NCBI RefSeq assembly: GCF_002797595.1
Contig: NZ_PGFE01000007.1
Coordinates: 62,001-126,000 of the forward strand
DNA length: 64,000 nucleotides
Direction: 5' to 3'
Origin: Sediminihabitans luteus
GTDB taxonomy: Bacteria; Actinomycetota; Actinomycetes; Actinomycetales; Cellulomonadaceae
Below are positions 54,256 to 63,221 of this stretch, one piece after another. The notes below the pieces were generated by a model. The model was given only the letters and a program-made list of their open reading frames with translations. It made no database searches and was not told the DNA's origin. Both the position numbers and the translations under genes were made by a program. Within the stretch, counting starts at the first letter, position 1; every line of letters begins with the position of its first letter.

Positions 54256-55226
54256 TGTCCGAGTCCACCGCCCACCCCACACCTGCCAACCCGGTCCCGG
54301 GGGCGACGTCCGCGACCATGCAGGACGTCGACGTCGCGGGCGCCGTCCCGGACAAGCCCGGGCCCCCGCTCGCCGCGACGGCCAAGCGTCGCCTGACCTC
54401 GCCGTGGGCGTCGCTGTTCGCGGTGATCCTCGCGGTGCTGTGGACGACGCCGACGCTCGGTCTGCTCATCACGTCGTTCCGCCCGCAGGAGGACATCAAC
54501 GACACGGGCTGGTGGACGGTCCTGTCGAACCCGTCGTTCACGATGGAGAACTACCAGACCGTCCTGGACCCGGACAAGTCCTCGGCGCTCGGCCCGTACT
54601 TCATCAACTCGATCGTCATCACGATCCCGGCGGTGATCGCGCCGGTGCTGCTGGCGACCCTCGCGGCGTACGCGTTCGCGTGGACGAGCTTCCGCGGCAA
54701 GAACATCCTGTTCGTCGCGGTGTTCGCGCTCCAGGTCGTGCCGATCCAGGTCACGCTGCTGCCGCTGCTGACGCTGTACGTCGACGCGGGCATCTCGGGC
54801 ACGTTCTGGGCGATCTGGATCTCGCACACGGCGTTCGGCCTGCCGCTCGCGGTGTTCCTGATGCACAACTTCATGCGGGAGATCCCGGGCGAGCTCATCG
54901 AGGCGGCCCGCGTCGACGGTGCAGGTCACGTGACGATCTTCTTCCGGATGATGCTGCCGATGCTCAAGCCCGCGATCGCGGCGTTCGGGATCTACCAGTT
55001 CCTGTGGGTGTGGAACGACCTCCTGGTCGCGCTGACCTTCGCAGGCCCGGGCGCGGCCACGGCCCCGCTGACCAAAGCCCTGTTCGACCTCGCCGGGACG
55101 CGCGGCAACGCCTGGTACCTGCTCTCGGCGGGCGCGTTCGTCTCGATGATCGTGCCCGTGATCGTGTTCCTCTCGCTCCAGCGGTACTTCGTGCGCGGCC
55201 TGCTCGCCGGCTCGGTCAAGGGGTAG
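54255..55226 (+). CDS. aglG: ABC sugar permease (MalG-type)
   Basis: A 323-residue permease starting at ATG 54255, one base overlapping the previous stop. An Ala/Pro-rich cytoplasmic N-terminus of ~45 residues precedes six membrane helices. The EAA loop is ELIEAARVDGAGHVTIFFRMMLPMLKPAIAAFG. The C-terminus ends with SLQRYFVRGLLAGSVKG, the classic MalG-type terminus. It completes the importer channel. No ATPase gene follows, so a shared MsmK/UgpC-type ATPase elsewhere is presumably used. Confidence 0.93.
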   Translation: MSESTAHPTPANPVPGATSATMQDVDVAGAVPDKPGPPLAATAKRRLTSPWASLFAVILAVLWTTPTLGLLITSFRPQEDINDTGWWTVLSNPSFTMENYQTVLDPDKSSALGPYFINSIVITIPAVIAPVLLATLAAYAFAWTSFRGKNILFVAVFALQVVPIQVTLLPLLTLYVDAGISGTFWAIWISHTAFGLPLAVFLMHNFMREIPGELIEAARVDGAGHVTIFFRMMLPMLKPAIAAFGIYQFLWVWNDLLVALTFAGPGAATAPLTKALFDLAGTRGNAWYLLSAGAFVSMIVPVIVFLSLQRYFVRGLLAGSVKG

Positions 55227-55241
55227 GCATAGGCTCGTCGG

Positions 55242-56102
55242 GTGCCGTCCGGTCGCGCGCTCGACGCGGTTCCCGCCCCCGCGCTGTTCGTCGCGTCCGG
55301 GATCACGCAGTACCTGGGCGCGGCGATCGCGGTCGGCCTGTTCGCGACGGTCGGTGCGCCCGAGGTCGCCTGGCTGCGGATCCTCGTCGCGGCCGTCGTC
55401 CTCGTCCTGTGGCGGCGGCCGTGGCGCTCGCGCTGGACCCGCCGCGACCTGGCGTGGGTCGCGGTCTTCGGGGTGTTCCTGGCCGCGATGAACGTCGCGT
55501 TCTATGTCGGCATCGCGCACCTGCCGCTCGGCACGGCGGTCGCGATCGAGTTCCTCGGGCCGGTCGGCGTCGCGGCCGTGACGGGCCGCGGCTGGCGCGA
55601 ACGGGTCGCGATCGTCCTGGCCGCGGGCGGCGTCGTCCTGCTCGCCGGGGTCACGCTCGAGTCGGACCTCCCGCGCGCCGACGTCCTGCTGGGCCTGGCC
55701 GCGGTCCTGACCGCGGCCGCGTGCTGGGCCGGGTACGTCGTCCTCGGACGCCGCGTGGCGGTCTCGGGCTCGGGCGTGACCTCGCTCGCGGTCGCGATGA
55801 GCGCCGGCGCGCTCGTCTTCGCGCCGTTCCTCGCCCCGGGCTCCGCCGTCGTCCTGTCGGACGCCGCGCTGCTGGCCGGGGTCGTGGGCGTCGCGCTGCT
55901 CTCGTCCGTGGTCCCGTACGTGATCGACCAGGTGGTGCTGCGCCGGCTGAGCACCGCGACGTTCGCGGTGCTGCTCGCGCTCCTGCCCGCGTCGGCGACG
56001 CTCGTGGGGGCGGTCGTGCTCGGCCAGGTCCCGACGCTCGGGGAGGTCGCGGGCCTCGTGCTGGTCTCGGGCGCGATCGCGCTCACCGGGCGCACGCGCT
56101 GA
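55242..56102 (+). CDS. EamA-family (DMT) transporter, RhtA-like
   Basis: A 286-residue protein starting at GTG, with ten hydrophobic segments in two EamA halves. Landmarks: YLGAAIAVGLFATVGAPEVAWLRILVAAVVL, NVAFYVGIAHLPLGTAVAIEFLGPVGVA (the conserved first-half end) and PYVIDQVVLRRLSTATFAVLLALLPASATLVGAVVLGQ in the second half. RhtA-like members export threonine/homoserine or other small metabolites. It starts 15 bases after the ABC permease and may share its transcript. It ends 3 bases from the convergent oxidoreductase stop. Confidence 0.9.
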   Translation: MPSGRALDAVPAPALFVASGITQYLGAAIAVGLFATVGAPEVAWLRILVAAVVLVLWRRPWRSRWTRRDLAWVAVFGVFLAAMNVAFYVGIAHLPLGTAVAIEFLGPVGVAAVTGRGWRERVAIVLAAGGVVLLAGVTLESDLPRADVLLGLAAVLTAAACWAGYVVLGRRVAVSGSGVTSLAVAMSAGALVFAPFLAPGSAVVLSDAALLAGVVGVALLSSVVPYVIDQVVLRRLSTATFAVLLALLPASATLVGAVVLGQVPTLGEVAGLVLVSGAIALTGRTR

Positions 56103-56105
56103 GCC

Positions 56106-57083
56106 TCAGGTCGTGAGCAGGACCTTGCCGAACGCCTCGCCGGACTCGAGCATCGTGTGCGCGCGCGCCGCCTCGGCGAGCGGGACGCGGGCGTGGACGA
56201 CGGGGCGGATCCGCCCGGCCTCCACGTGGGGCCACACGTGGGCCCGGACGGCGGCGACGATCGCGGCCTTCTCGTCGAGGGGACGCGCGCGCAGCGTCGT
56301 GCCGGCGACGCTCGCGCGCTTGGTCAGGAGCGCGCCGAGGTCGAGCTCGCCGCGCCGGCCCTTCTGCATGCCGATCACCACGAGGCGTCCGCCCGTCGCG
56401 AGCACGCGCACGTTGTCGCCGAGCGCCGCGGCACCGACGACGTCGAGCACGACGTCGGCCCCGCGGCCGTCGGTCGCGGCGCGGACCGCGGCGACGGCGT
56501 CCTGCGTGCGGTGGTCGATCCCGACCGCGGCGCCGAGGTCGCGGCACCGCGCGACCCGCTCGGGGCCGCCCGCGGTCGTCGCGACGCGGGCGCCCAGGGC
56601 CACGCCGAGCTGGATCGCGAACGACCCGACGCCGCCGGACCCGCCGTGCACGAGCAGCGTCTCGCCCGGCTGGAGCCGCGCGACGTCGACGAGGTTGCTC
56701 CACGCGGTGCACGCGGCCTCGGGCAGCGCCGCGGCGTCGACCAGGTCGATCCCCGCGGGCACGGGCAGGAGCTGCGCGGCCGGGACGTCGACGCGTTCGG
56801 CGTACCCGCCGCCGTCGAGCAGGGCGCACACGGCGTCCCCGGGCGACCAGTCCGTGACCCCTGGTCCCACATCCTGGACCACGCCCGAGACCTCGAGGCC
56901 GAGGATCTCCGAGGCTCCCGGGGGCGGCGGATAGTGGCCGGCGCGTTGCAGCAGGTCAGCGCGGTTCACGCCCGCCGCGGCGACCGCGACGCGCACACGA
57001 CCTGCGGCAAGGGGGTTCTCAGGGACGTCCGCAACGGTTAGGTTTCGGTGAGCGTCCTCGTCGTCCACGGTGATCGCACGCAC
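56106..57083 (-). CDS. NAD(P)H:quinone oxidoreductase (zinc-free MDR, TP53I3/QOR-like)
   Basis: A 325-residue medium-chain reductase starting at GTG 57083. Features: VAAAGVNRADLLQRAGHYPPPPGASEILGLEVSG, GGYAERVDVPAAQLLPVP, LVHGGSGGVGSFAIQLGVALGARV (NADPH loop with a glycine-rich AxxGVG-type motif) and GRGADVVLDVVGAAAL. Zinc-binding cysteines are absent, as in quinone oxidoreductases. GAGHYPPPPGAS-type motifs point to the PIG3/QOR2 group that reduces quinones with NADPH. Substrate unproven. Confidence 0.9.
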   Translation of the reverse strand: MRAITVDDEDAHRNLTVADVPENPLAAGRVRVAVAAAGVNRADLLQRAGHYPPPPGASEILGLEVSGVVQDVGPGVTDWSPGDAVCALLDGGGYAERVDVPAAQLLPVPAGIDLVDAAALPEAACTAWSNLVDVARLQPGETLLVHGGSGGVGSFAIQLGVALGARVATTAGGPERVARCRDLGAAVGIDHRTQDAVAAVRAATDGRGADVVLDVVGAAALGDNVRVLATGGRLVVIGMQKGRRGELDLGALLTKRASVAGTTLRARPLDEKAAIVAAVRAHVWPHVEAGRIRPVVHARVPLAEAARAHTMLESGEAFGKVLLTT

Positions 57084-57276
57084 GTCAGCCACCCTACGGG
57101 CTCGTCGGGAGCGCGTCGCGTGCACACCACGTGGCCGTGACCAGCGGATTAGGTGGAGACGCCAAGACCCCCGATAGTTAGTACGCACGCCGAAGGGATC
57201 CGACGGCACACCGACGTCCGCGCGAAGGCCCGGGAAGCGTGCACGACGTCGGTTCAGAAGGACGAGAGAGGTACCT

Positions 57277-60200
57277 ATGCTCCGCAGGTTGAGCGTCCGC
57301 GGGAAGATCCTTGCGGCCATCGCGGTGCCCGTCATCGTCCTGTTCCTCGCTGCCGCGTACATCTCGGTCGGCGCGGTCGGCGACGCGCGGCGCGCGTCCC
57401 AGACCGCCGCGCTCGTGGACGCGCTCGCGACGCAGGACGCCGCCGGCAAGGCCCTCGCCGCCGAGCGAGGCCTGACCCTCGCAGGAGCGCGCGTCGACGG
57501 TCAGTCCGCGGACGAGCTCAAGGCCGCACGACAGGTCACCGACCGCGCGCTCCGCGCGCGCGACGCGGCGTTCGAGGACCTCTCGGTCTCGGCGCTCGAC
57601 GACCGCGTCGGGGCGGCGATCGACCGCACGATCTCCGACGGCGACCAGCTGCTCAACCTGCGGCGCACGATCGACGACGACGTCACGCCCGAGCTCTACT
57701 CGACCGCGCTCTACACCGCGTTCATCGAGCGCGCCATCGGCGTGCAGGACGAGCTCGCCAACACGACCGCCGACCGCGAGCTCGCGCGCTACCTCGAGGC
57801 GTACACGCTCCTCGACGAGTCGATGGCCCAGGACACGGTCGAGCTGCCGCTCGTCGGTGCCCTGCTCGGCATGGACTCCGAGAGCGACGCCTACCCCGCC
57901 GCGACCGCCCGTATCGCGCTGCTCGTGGCGCAGGACGACGACCTCTACGCCGAGACGCAGCGCGCGGTGCGCGACCTCAACGACTCGGACCTCTCCTACC
58001 CGGCGACGTCTGCCGCGTTCGCGAACATCCGGTCGCTGCTCGCGGCGTCGAACCCCGGTGCCGTGACCGCCGACATGGCGACGAACTGGGGCAAGACCTC
58101 CGCGGAGCACCTCGCCAACCTCACCAAGGTGCGCGACGCCACCCGCAACAGCGCTGGCGACATCGCCGAGGCCGACTCGACCGCGGAGACCACGACCGCG
58201 GTCGTCACGACGCTCGTCACGCTCGCGGCCATCATCGGCTCGATCCTCCTCGCGGGCTTCATCGGCTCGCGCATCGTGAACCCGCTGCGCCGCCTGACCG
58301 CGGCCGCCGCGGACGTCCGCGACCAGCTGCCGACCCTCGTCGAGCAGGTCGCCGTGCCGGGCCAGGGGCCGAGCATCGACATCGCCCCGATCGAGATCGA
58401 GTCCTCCGACGAGGTCGGTCAGCTCGCCCGCGCGTTCAACGACGTGAACTCGACGACCATCCAGACCGCGCGCGAGCAGGCCGCGCTGCGTGGCTCGATC
58501 GCCGAGATGTTCGTCAACGTCGCGCGTCGCGACCAGGTGCTGCTCAACCGCCAGCTCGCGTTCCTCGACGACCTCGAGCGGGCCGAGGAGGACGCGTCGA
58601 CGCTGTCGAACCTGTTCCGCCTCGACCACCTCGCGACCCGGATGCGCCGCAACGCGGAGTCGCTCCTCGTGCTCGCCGGCATCGACTCGGGCCGCCGCGT
58701 GCGCCAGCCCATGCCGGCCTCGGACGTCATCCGTACCGCGTCGTCCGAGATCGAGCTCTATGACCGCGTCCGGCTCAACCTCGCGGTCGACCCGCAGATG
58801 CTCGGCCACAACGCGCTCAACGCGGCGCACCTGCTCGCCGAGCTCCTCGAGAACGCGACCAACTTCTCCGAGCCGCACACGCCCGTCGAGGTCTCGATCG
58901 CCCAGGACGACCGCGGGGTGCACGTCTCGATCCGCGACCACGGCCTCGGCATGACCAACGAGGAGATCGTCGAGGCGAGCCGCAAGGTCAGCGTCCACGC
59001 GGCGACCGAGGTCGTCGGCGCCCAGCGCCTCGGCCTGTTCGTGGTCGGCCGGCTCGCCGACCGCCTCAGCGCCAACGTCTCGTTCTTCGCGTGCCCCGAC
59101 GGCGGCACCGAGGTCACGGTCACCTTCCCGCCCGCGCTGTTCGTGGCCGCTTCGAGCGTGCCGCTGCCGCAGCCGACGGACCCGCTCGACCAGCGCACGC
59201 AGACCGCCGCGGGGCAGCTCGCCGCGGGCCCGCAGAGCGCGGCCCTGCCGGTGCGCGGTGGCGGACCGGTCACAGGGGCGATGCCCGCGGCGACGGGGTC
59301 GACGCCCACCGTCGACGAGGCGCCGCTCGTCAAGGCCGTCGACCTCGACGCGCTGACCGACGGCACGACCGCGGGCGGCATGCCGCGACGCCGGTCGCGC
59401 TCGGTCGACACCGGCACGTCCGCGCCCAGCGCGTCGCTCGCCTCGGGCCCGACGACCGGCTCGATCGTGCTGCCGCCGCTCGCGGCCCCCTCGCTGCCGG
59501 ACGACCTCCCGTCGTCCGACCAGGACGAGGCCTGGGCGCCGCCGGCTGAGGTCCAGCCCTCGGCGAGCGGACTGCCCAGCCGTGCCGCACGTCGCACCGC
59601 CGAGCCCACGGTCGCGCTCGAGGCCGAGGTCTCGAACCCCGTGAGCCTTCCCGGCGCCGAGGCCGTCGAGTCGATCGAGGTGCCGGTGCTCGAGGTCTCG
59701 GAGCGCTCGGCGATGTTCTCGAGCTTCCGCTCGATGGGTGCCATGAGCACCGAGGTCAGCGAGCAGGCCCACGACTTCGAGGCGGCGGCCGAGCAGGCCG
59801 GACCGCTCGGGGGCGAGCTCCGCGAGGTCGCCGCGACGTCCGAGACCGACCTGACCCGCGAGTTCGACGAGGTCGCACGCCCGCTGACCGATGCCGTCCC
59901 GACCGTCGGCGGCTTCGGCGACGGGCGCACGTGGGCCCCGCAGCCCGCGGAGACGCAGCCCGCCCCGGCGCAGCCCGCCGAGGCGTGGGCCCCGGCCGGC
60001 GTCGAGCAGTGGGCACCCCAGGGCACGCCGTCGGCGTCCGGCGAGCAGAGCGGCTGGGCCCCGGCCCAGCAGCCGGCGTCCGAGCAGCCGGCCGTCGAGC
60101 AGACGGCGATCCAGCCCGCGGTCGCGCAGCCCGCGGCGCAGGCCGCACCTGCCGAGCAGCAGGCCGGACCGGCGGACGCCTCGCAGGGCGAGGAGGTGCC

Positions 60201-61044
60201 CGAGGCGCTCCGCTTCGACGCGCTGCCGCGCTTCGAGGAGCTCATGACCGACCTCCCGACCCGCCGGTCGCTGCGCGAGAGCTCGGCGGCCCGTCGCCGA
60301 GGACTGTTCGGCCGGCGCCCGCGCACCGAGGAGACCCCGGTCGTCCCCGCCGCGAGCGTGGTGCGCGAGGCTCCTGCCGAGCAGGTCGCGTCCGCGCCCG
60401 TCGCGCTCAACGTGCCGGCGCAGCCCGAGCCCGCAGCGCCCGTGAGCGTCTGGTCGCCGCAGCCCGCGGCCACGGACGCGCCCCTGGCCCAGCGTGAGTC
60501 GCTCGTCCAGCGCGAGGCGCCGGCCCAGCCGCTGGTCCGTCGCGAGTCGGCGTTCAGCGCCCAGGTCGCGGTCGACGACACGCCTCAGCCCGCCGCGTGG
60601 AACCCCCCGGCCCCGCTCCAGCGCCGCACGCCGCAGGAGCAGGCGCTCGAGGTGCCCATCGACCCGGACTACATCCACGACTCGGTCGAGGCCCGGTCGG
60701 AGTGGATGGCTTCGGCCGTCCTGTACGAGGAGATGACCGCACTGATGCGCGCGAACGAGCGTGGCGACGGTCCGCTCTCGTCGTCGGCCCACGAGGAGTA
60801 CCGACCCCAGGTCGAGTACTCGCAGGACGCGAACCTGCGTCGCCGTGGCGGACGTCCGCAGGCCGCGCCCGCAGGGCCGTTCAGCGCGCAGATCGAGCGC
60901 GACCCGGAGCAGCTCCGCTCGCGCCTGTCCGCGTTCCAGTCGGGGATGTCCCGCGGGCGCGCCGAGCTCGGCGGGGACCAGGACTCGACAGCGCCCGGTA
61001 TGACCATGAATGATGTGCCCGACTCAGCGGCGTCGACTCGATGA
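57277..61044 (+). CDS. cvnA: Conservon sensor CvnA: nitrate-sensor-like histidine kinase with long tail
   Basis: A 1255-residue membrane sensor. TM1 is at residues ~10-32 and an extracellular NIT (nitrate/nitrite sensing)-like helical domain runs to about 305. TM2 is at 308-334, then HAMP. The LDHLATRMRRNAESLLVLAG helix (about 449-468) precedes the HATPase domain: N box LLAELLENATNF (~519-530), G1 DHGLGMT (~554), G2 LGLFVVGRLAD (~585). From ~628 to the end the protein is Ala/Pro/Gln/Ser-rich low complexity with AQPA, EQPA and QRE repeats. In Streptomyces, CvnA-D form a membrane signalling complex. The Shine-Dalgarno is GAGAGG. Confidence 0.92.
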   Translation: MLRRLSVRGKILAAIAVPVIVLFLAAAYISVGAVGDARRASQTAALVDALATQDAAGKALAAERGLTLAGARVDGQSADELKAARQVTDRALRARDAAFEDLSVSALDDRVGAAIDRTISDGDQLLNLRRTIDDDVTPELYSTALYTAFIERAIGVQDELANTTADRELARYLEAYTLLDESMAQDTVELPLVGALLGMDSESDAYPAATARIALLVAQDDDLYAETQRAVRDLNDSDLSYPATSAAFANIRSLLAASNPGAVTADMATNWGKTSAEHLANLTKVRDATRNSAGDIAEADSTAETTTAVVTTLVTLAAIIGSILLAGFIGSRIVNPLRRLTAAAADVRDQLPTLVEQVAVPGQGPSIDIAPIEIESSDEVGQLARAFNDVNSTTIQTAREQAALRGSIAEMFVNVARRDQVLLNRQLAFLDDLERAEEDASTLSNLFRLDHLATRMRRNAESLLVLAGIDSGRRVRQPMPASDVIRTASSEIELYDRVRLNLAVDPQMLGHNALNAAHLLAELLENATNFSEPHTPVEVSIAQDDRGVHVSIRDHGLGMTNEEIVEASRKVSVHAATEVVGAQRLGLFVVGRLADRLSANVSFFACPDGGTEVTVTFPPALFVAASSVPLPQPTDPLDQRTQTAAGQLAAGPQSAALPVRGGGPVTGAMPAATGSTPTVDEAPLVKAVDLDALTDGTTAGGMPRRRSRSVDTGTSAPSASLASGPTTGSIVLPPLAAPSLPDDLPSSDQDEAWAPPAEVQPSASGLPSRAARRTAEPTVALEAEVSNPVSLPGAEAVESIEVPVLEVSERSAMFSSFRSMGAMSTEVSEQAHDFEAAAEQAGPLGGELREVAATSETDLTREFDEVARPLTDAVPTVGGFGDGRTWAPQPAETQPAPAQPAEAWAPAGVEQWAPQGTPSASGEQSGWAPAQQPASEQPAVEQTAIQPAVAQPAAQAAPAEQQAGPADASQGEEVPEALRFDALPRFEELMTDLPTRRSLRESSAARRRGLFGRRPRTEETPVVPAASVVREAPAEQVASAPVALNVPAQPEPAAPVSVWSPQPAATDAPLAQRESLVQREAPAQPLVRRESAFSAQVAVDDTPQPAAWNPPAPLQRRTPQEQALEVPIDPDYIHDSVEARSEWMASAVLYEEMTALMRANERGDGPLSSSAHEEYRPQVEYSQDANLRRRGGRPQAAPAGPFSAQIERDPEQLRSRLSAFQSGMSRGRAELGGDQDSTAPGMTMNDVPDSAASTR

Positions 61045-61081
61045 GAGCGAACGAACCGATGAGACATGACGAGGAGGAAGT

Positions 61082-61531
61082 GTGAACGCGCTCAGCACCG
61101 AGGCGACCAATTTCGGTTGGCTGCTCGACAACTTCGTGCGGACGGTTCCCGGGAGCCGCCACACCCTCGTGGTGTCGGCCGACGGGCTCCTGATGGCGAT
61201 GTCCGACCAGCTCGACCGGACCAGCGGCGACCAGCTCGCGGCGATCGTGTCCGGCATGTCCAGCCTGACGCGCGGCGCTTCCCGCCAGCTCAACGGCGGG
61301 AACGTGCGCCAGGCGATCGTCGAGATGGACAACGGCTTCCTGTTCCTCATGAACGTCTCGAACGGCTCCGTGCTCGGTGTCGTCGCCGAGTCGAGCTGCG
61401 ACATCGGGCTCATCGGTTACGAGATGGCCCTGCTCGTCTCGCGCACCGAGGCGACCCTCACGCCGCAGCTCATCTCCGAGATGCGCGGTAGCCTGCCGGT
61501 CGACGGTGCGACGCGCACCCCGGTGGGATGA
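61082..61531 (+). CDS. cvnB: Conservon CvnB: roadblock/LC7 domain protein
   Basis: A 149-residue roadblock/LC7 (MglB-like) protein starting at GTG. The fold pattern is complete: NFGWLLDNFVRTVPGSRHTLVVSADGLLMAMSDQLDR, DQLAAIVSGMSSLTRGASRQLNGG, FLFLMNVSNGSVLGVVAESSCDIGLIGYEMALLVSR. MglB-type proteins act as GTPase-activating or scaffold partners of MglA-like GTPases, here presumably CvnD. It lies 37 bases after cvnA. Confidence 0.95.
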   Translation: MNALSTEATNFGWLLDNFVRTVPGSRHTLVVSADGLLMAMSDQLDRTSGDQLAAIVSGMSSLTRGASRQLNGGNVRQAIVEMDNGFLFLMNVSNGSVLGVVAESSCDIGLIGYEMALLVSRTEATLTPQLISEMRGSLPVDGATRTPVG

Positions 61532-61541
61532 GGTAGAGACC

Positions 61542-61949
61542 ATGAATGCAGCCTTCGGCGGGACGCACCGCGCTGACTCGTACGAGTCCTCGACGGTCCG
61601 TCCGTACGCAGTGACCGGCGGACGTGTGCGCTCCGCGACGTCCGACCTCCCGCTCGAAGCGCTCGTCGAGGTGCTGCCGGGCGCAGTCAACAGCTACGGG
61701 CTCCCGCCCGAGAAGCGTGCGATCCTCCAGCACGCGGCGCACAACTACGTCTCGGTCGCAGAGCTCTCCGCTCTGCTGCGGCTTCCGCTCGGTGTGGTGC
61801 GGATCCTCGTGGCGGACCTCGCGGACGAACGGTACGTGACCGTCCACACCTCGACCCCCGTCAACGTGCACACCGGTCACGGTGGTAGCAGCTCGGGCAT
61901 GTCCCTGAGCGTCTTGGAGAGTGTTCTCAATGGCATTTCCGCCCTCTGA
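61542..61949 (+). CDS. cvnC: Conservon CvnC: DUF742 protein
   Basis: A 135-residue protein of family DUF742, third member of conservons. VRPYAVTGGRVRS is the conserved opening, and a winged-helix-like part follows: LPPEKRAILQHAAHNYVSVAELSALLRLPLGVVRILVADLADERYVTVH. It is a predicted adaptor in the CvnA-D complex. Its end overlaps the start of cvnD by 20 bases, indicating translational coupling. Confidence 0.94.
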   Translation: MNAAFGGTHRADSYESSTVRPYAVTGGRVRSATSDLPLEALVEVLPGAVNSYGLPPEKRAILQHAAHNYVSVAELSALLRLPLGVVRILVADLADERYVTVHTSTPVNVHTGHGGSSSGMSLSVLESVLNGISAL

Positions 61950-62871
61950 CGGCCAGGGACGGCCCCACGGCTTCCCGGCGACGGACTCCCCGGTGCGCCA
62001 GAGCGTGCTCGGCAGCACCCCGGCCTGGGCCAGCACGACCGGTGGCGCCGGCGCGTCGCAGCCGACGCCGCCCGCGCAGCAGACCGGCTTCGCACCGGCC
62101 GTGACGGTCGCCGCGCCGAGCACCGCGCCGCAGCCCGTCGCGCCGCAGGCCTCGCAGTCGCAGCAGTTCGCCCCGCAGTCGTCGGCGCAGCAGCCCTCGG
62201 CCCCGCAGGCGGCCCCGCAGCAGTCGCAGCCCTCGCAGGCGCCGGCCCAGCAGCAGGCGCCGGTGCGTCCGGCGACGCAGGCCGCACCCGGCCAGGCTCC
62301 CGCGCGCACTGCGCCCACGGTCGTCAAGATCGTCGTCGCCGGCGGGTTCGCGGTCGGCAAGACGACCTTCATCGGGTCGATCTCCGACATCGAGCCGCTC
62401 AACACCGAGGCCGCGATGACCGAGCACTCGGTCGGGGTCGACGACGCGGGCGGCCAGACCGAGCGCAAGACCTCGACCACGGTCGCGATGGACTTCGGAC
62501 GCATCGAGCTCCCCGGGTCGCTGTGGCTCTACCTCTTCGGCACCCCGGGCCAGGACCGCTTCCTGTTCATGTGGGACGACCTCGTGCGCGGCGCGATCGG
62601 CGCCGTCGTGCTCGTCGACACCGAGCGCCTCGAGCAGTGCTTCCCGGCGATCGACTACTTCGAGTCGCGGAACATCCCGTTCGTCGTGGGCGTCAACTGC
62701 TTCGACGGCGTCGCCAAGCACCGCCTCGAGGACGTCCGCGAGGCGCTGCAGATCCCCGCGCACGTGCCGATGCTCTACACGGACGCCCGCTCGCGCGCCG
62801 CGACCAAGCAGACGCTCATCTCGCTCGTGCAGCTCGCGATGCGCCAGCTGCGGGCCGGCGCCGCGTCCTGA
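61930..62871 (+). CDS. cvnD: Conservon CvnD: MglA-like small GTPase with N-terminal extension
   Basis: A 313-residue protein. ATG 61930 is chosen because GGAGAG lies 8 bases upstream (GTG 61921 is the alternative). The first ~125 residues are Gln/Pro/Ala-rich low complexity, unlike typical CvnD (about 190-200 residues, P-loop near the N-terminus). The GTPase domain follows: P-loop GGFAVGKTTFIGS at ~138, switch region DFGRIELPG, G3 FGTPGQDRFLFMWDD and G4-like VNCFDGVAKHRLEDV. It is the output GTPase of the conservon. A terminator follows. Confidence 0.94.
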   Translation: MAFPPSDGQGRPHGFPATDSPVRQSVLGSTPAWASTTGGAGASQPTPPAQQTGFAPAVTVAAPSTAPQPVAPQASQSQQFAPQSSAQQPSAPQAAPQQSQPSQAPAQQQAPVRPATQAAPGQAPARTAPTVVKIVVAGGFAVGKTTFIGSISDIEPLNTEAAMTEHSVGVDDAGGQTERKTSTTVAMDFGRIELPGSLWLYLFGTPGQDRFLFMWDDLVRGAIGAVVLVDTERLEQCFPAIDYFESRNIPFVVGVNCFDGVAKHRLEDVREALQIPAHVPMLYTDARSRAATKQTLISLVQLAMRQLRAGAAS

Positions 62872-62890
62872 CGCACCCAGCACCACCGCC

Positions 62891-62924
62891 GACGGCGGGT
62901 CACCCATCCGGGTGGCCCGCCGTC
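62891..62924 (+). terminator. Terminator after the cvn operon
   Basis: GACGGCGGG/CCCGCCGTC (62891-62899 with 62916-62924) and CACCC/GGGTG inside it, joined by a G-U wobble, with a 4-base ATCC loop. It starts 20 bases after the cvnD stop. The following stretch to 63085 shows only a CGACGTCCGACACCG-like partial repeat. Confidence 0.8.
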
Positions 62925-63085
62925 CGCGTCTCCCGGGCCGGCCACGCCGGAACCGCGCGGCGTCCGACGTCCGACACCGCGCGACGTCCGACACCGGAAC
63001 CGCACGGCGACCACAGGTGACACCGCGCGGCGTCCGCCCTGCGGGAAGTCGGTAGACTGGGCGACCGCGCGCCACGGGCGCGCGA

Positions 63086-63170
63086 GGAGGGCTGACAGAG
63101 CGGCCTAATGTGACGGTCTTGAAAACCGTTGTGCGGCAACGCACCGGGGGTTCGAATCCCTCGCCCTCCG
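63086..63170 (+). tRNA. tRNA-Ser (anticodon TGA)
   Basis: An 85-base class II tRNA. The acceptor stem GGAGGGC pairs with GCCCTCC and the discriminator is G. The anticodon stem ACGGT/ACCGT encloses CTTGAAA with anticodon TGA at 63120-63122. A long variable arm follows (TGTGCG/CGCA region), typical of tRNA-Ser, then the TTCGAAT loop. The 3' CCA is not encoded. It reads UCA and, with wobble, other UCN codons. Confidence 0.95.
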
Positions 63171-63221
63171 CCGTGCGGCCCTCGTGGCCGCGAGACCACG
63201 AGCCGGAGGGAGCGCGAGCGG

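Noticed and set aside
57178-60792. A long - strand open frame opposite cvnA
   Set aside because: Arg/Leu/Gly/Asp-rich shadow without motifs. The + strand has NIT, HAMP and HATPase features and the conservon order.
63086-63170. tRNA-Ser as an attachment site of a genomic island
   Set aside because: No integrase, no duplicated tRNA 3' end in the window, and neighbouring genes look native.
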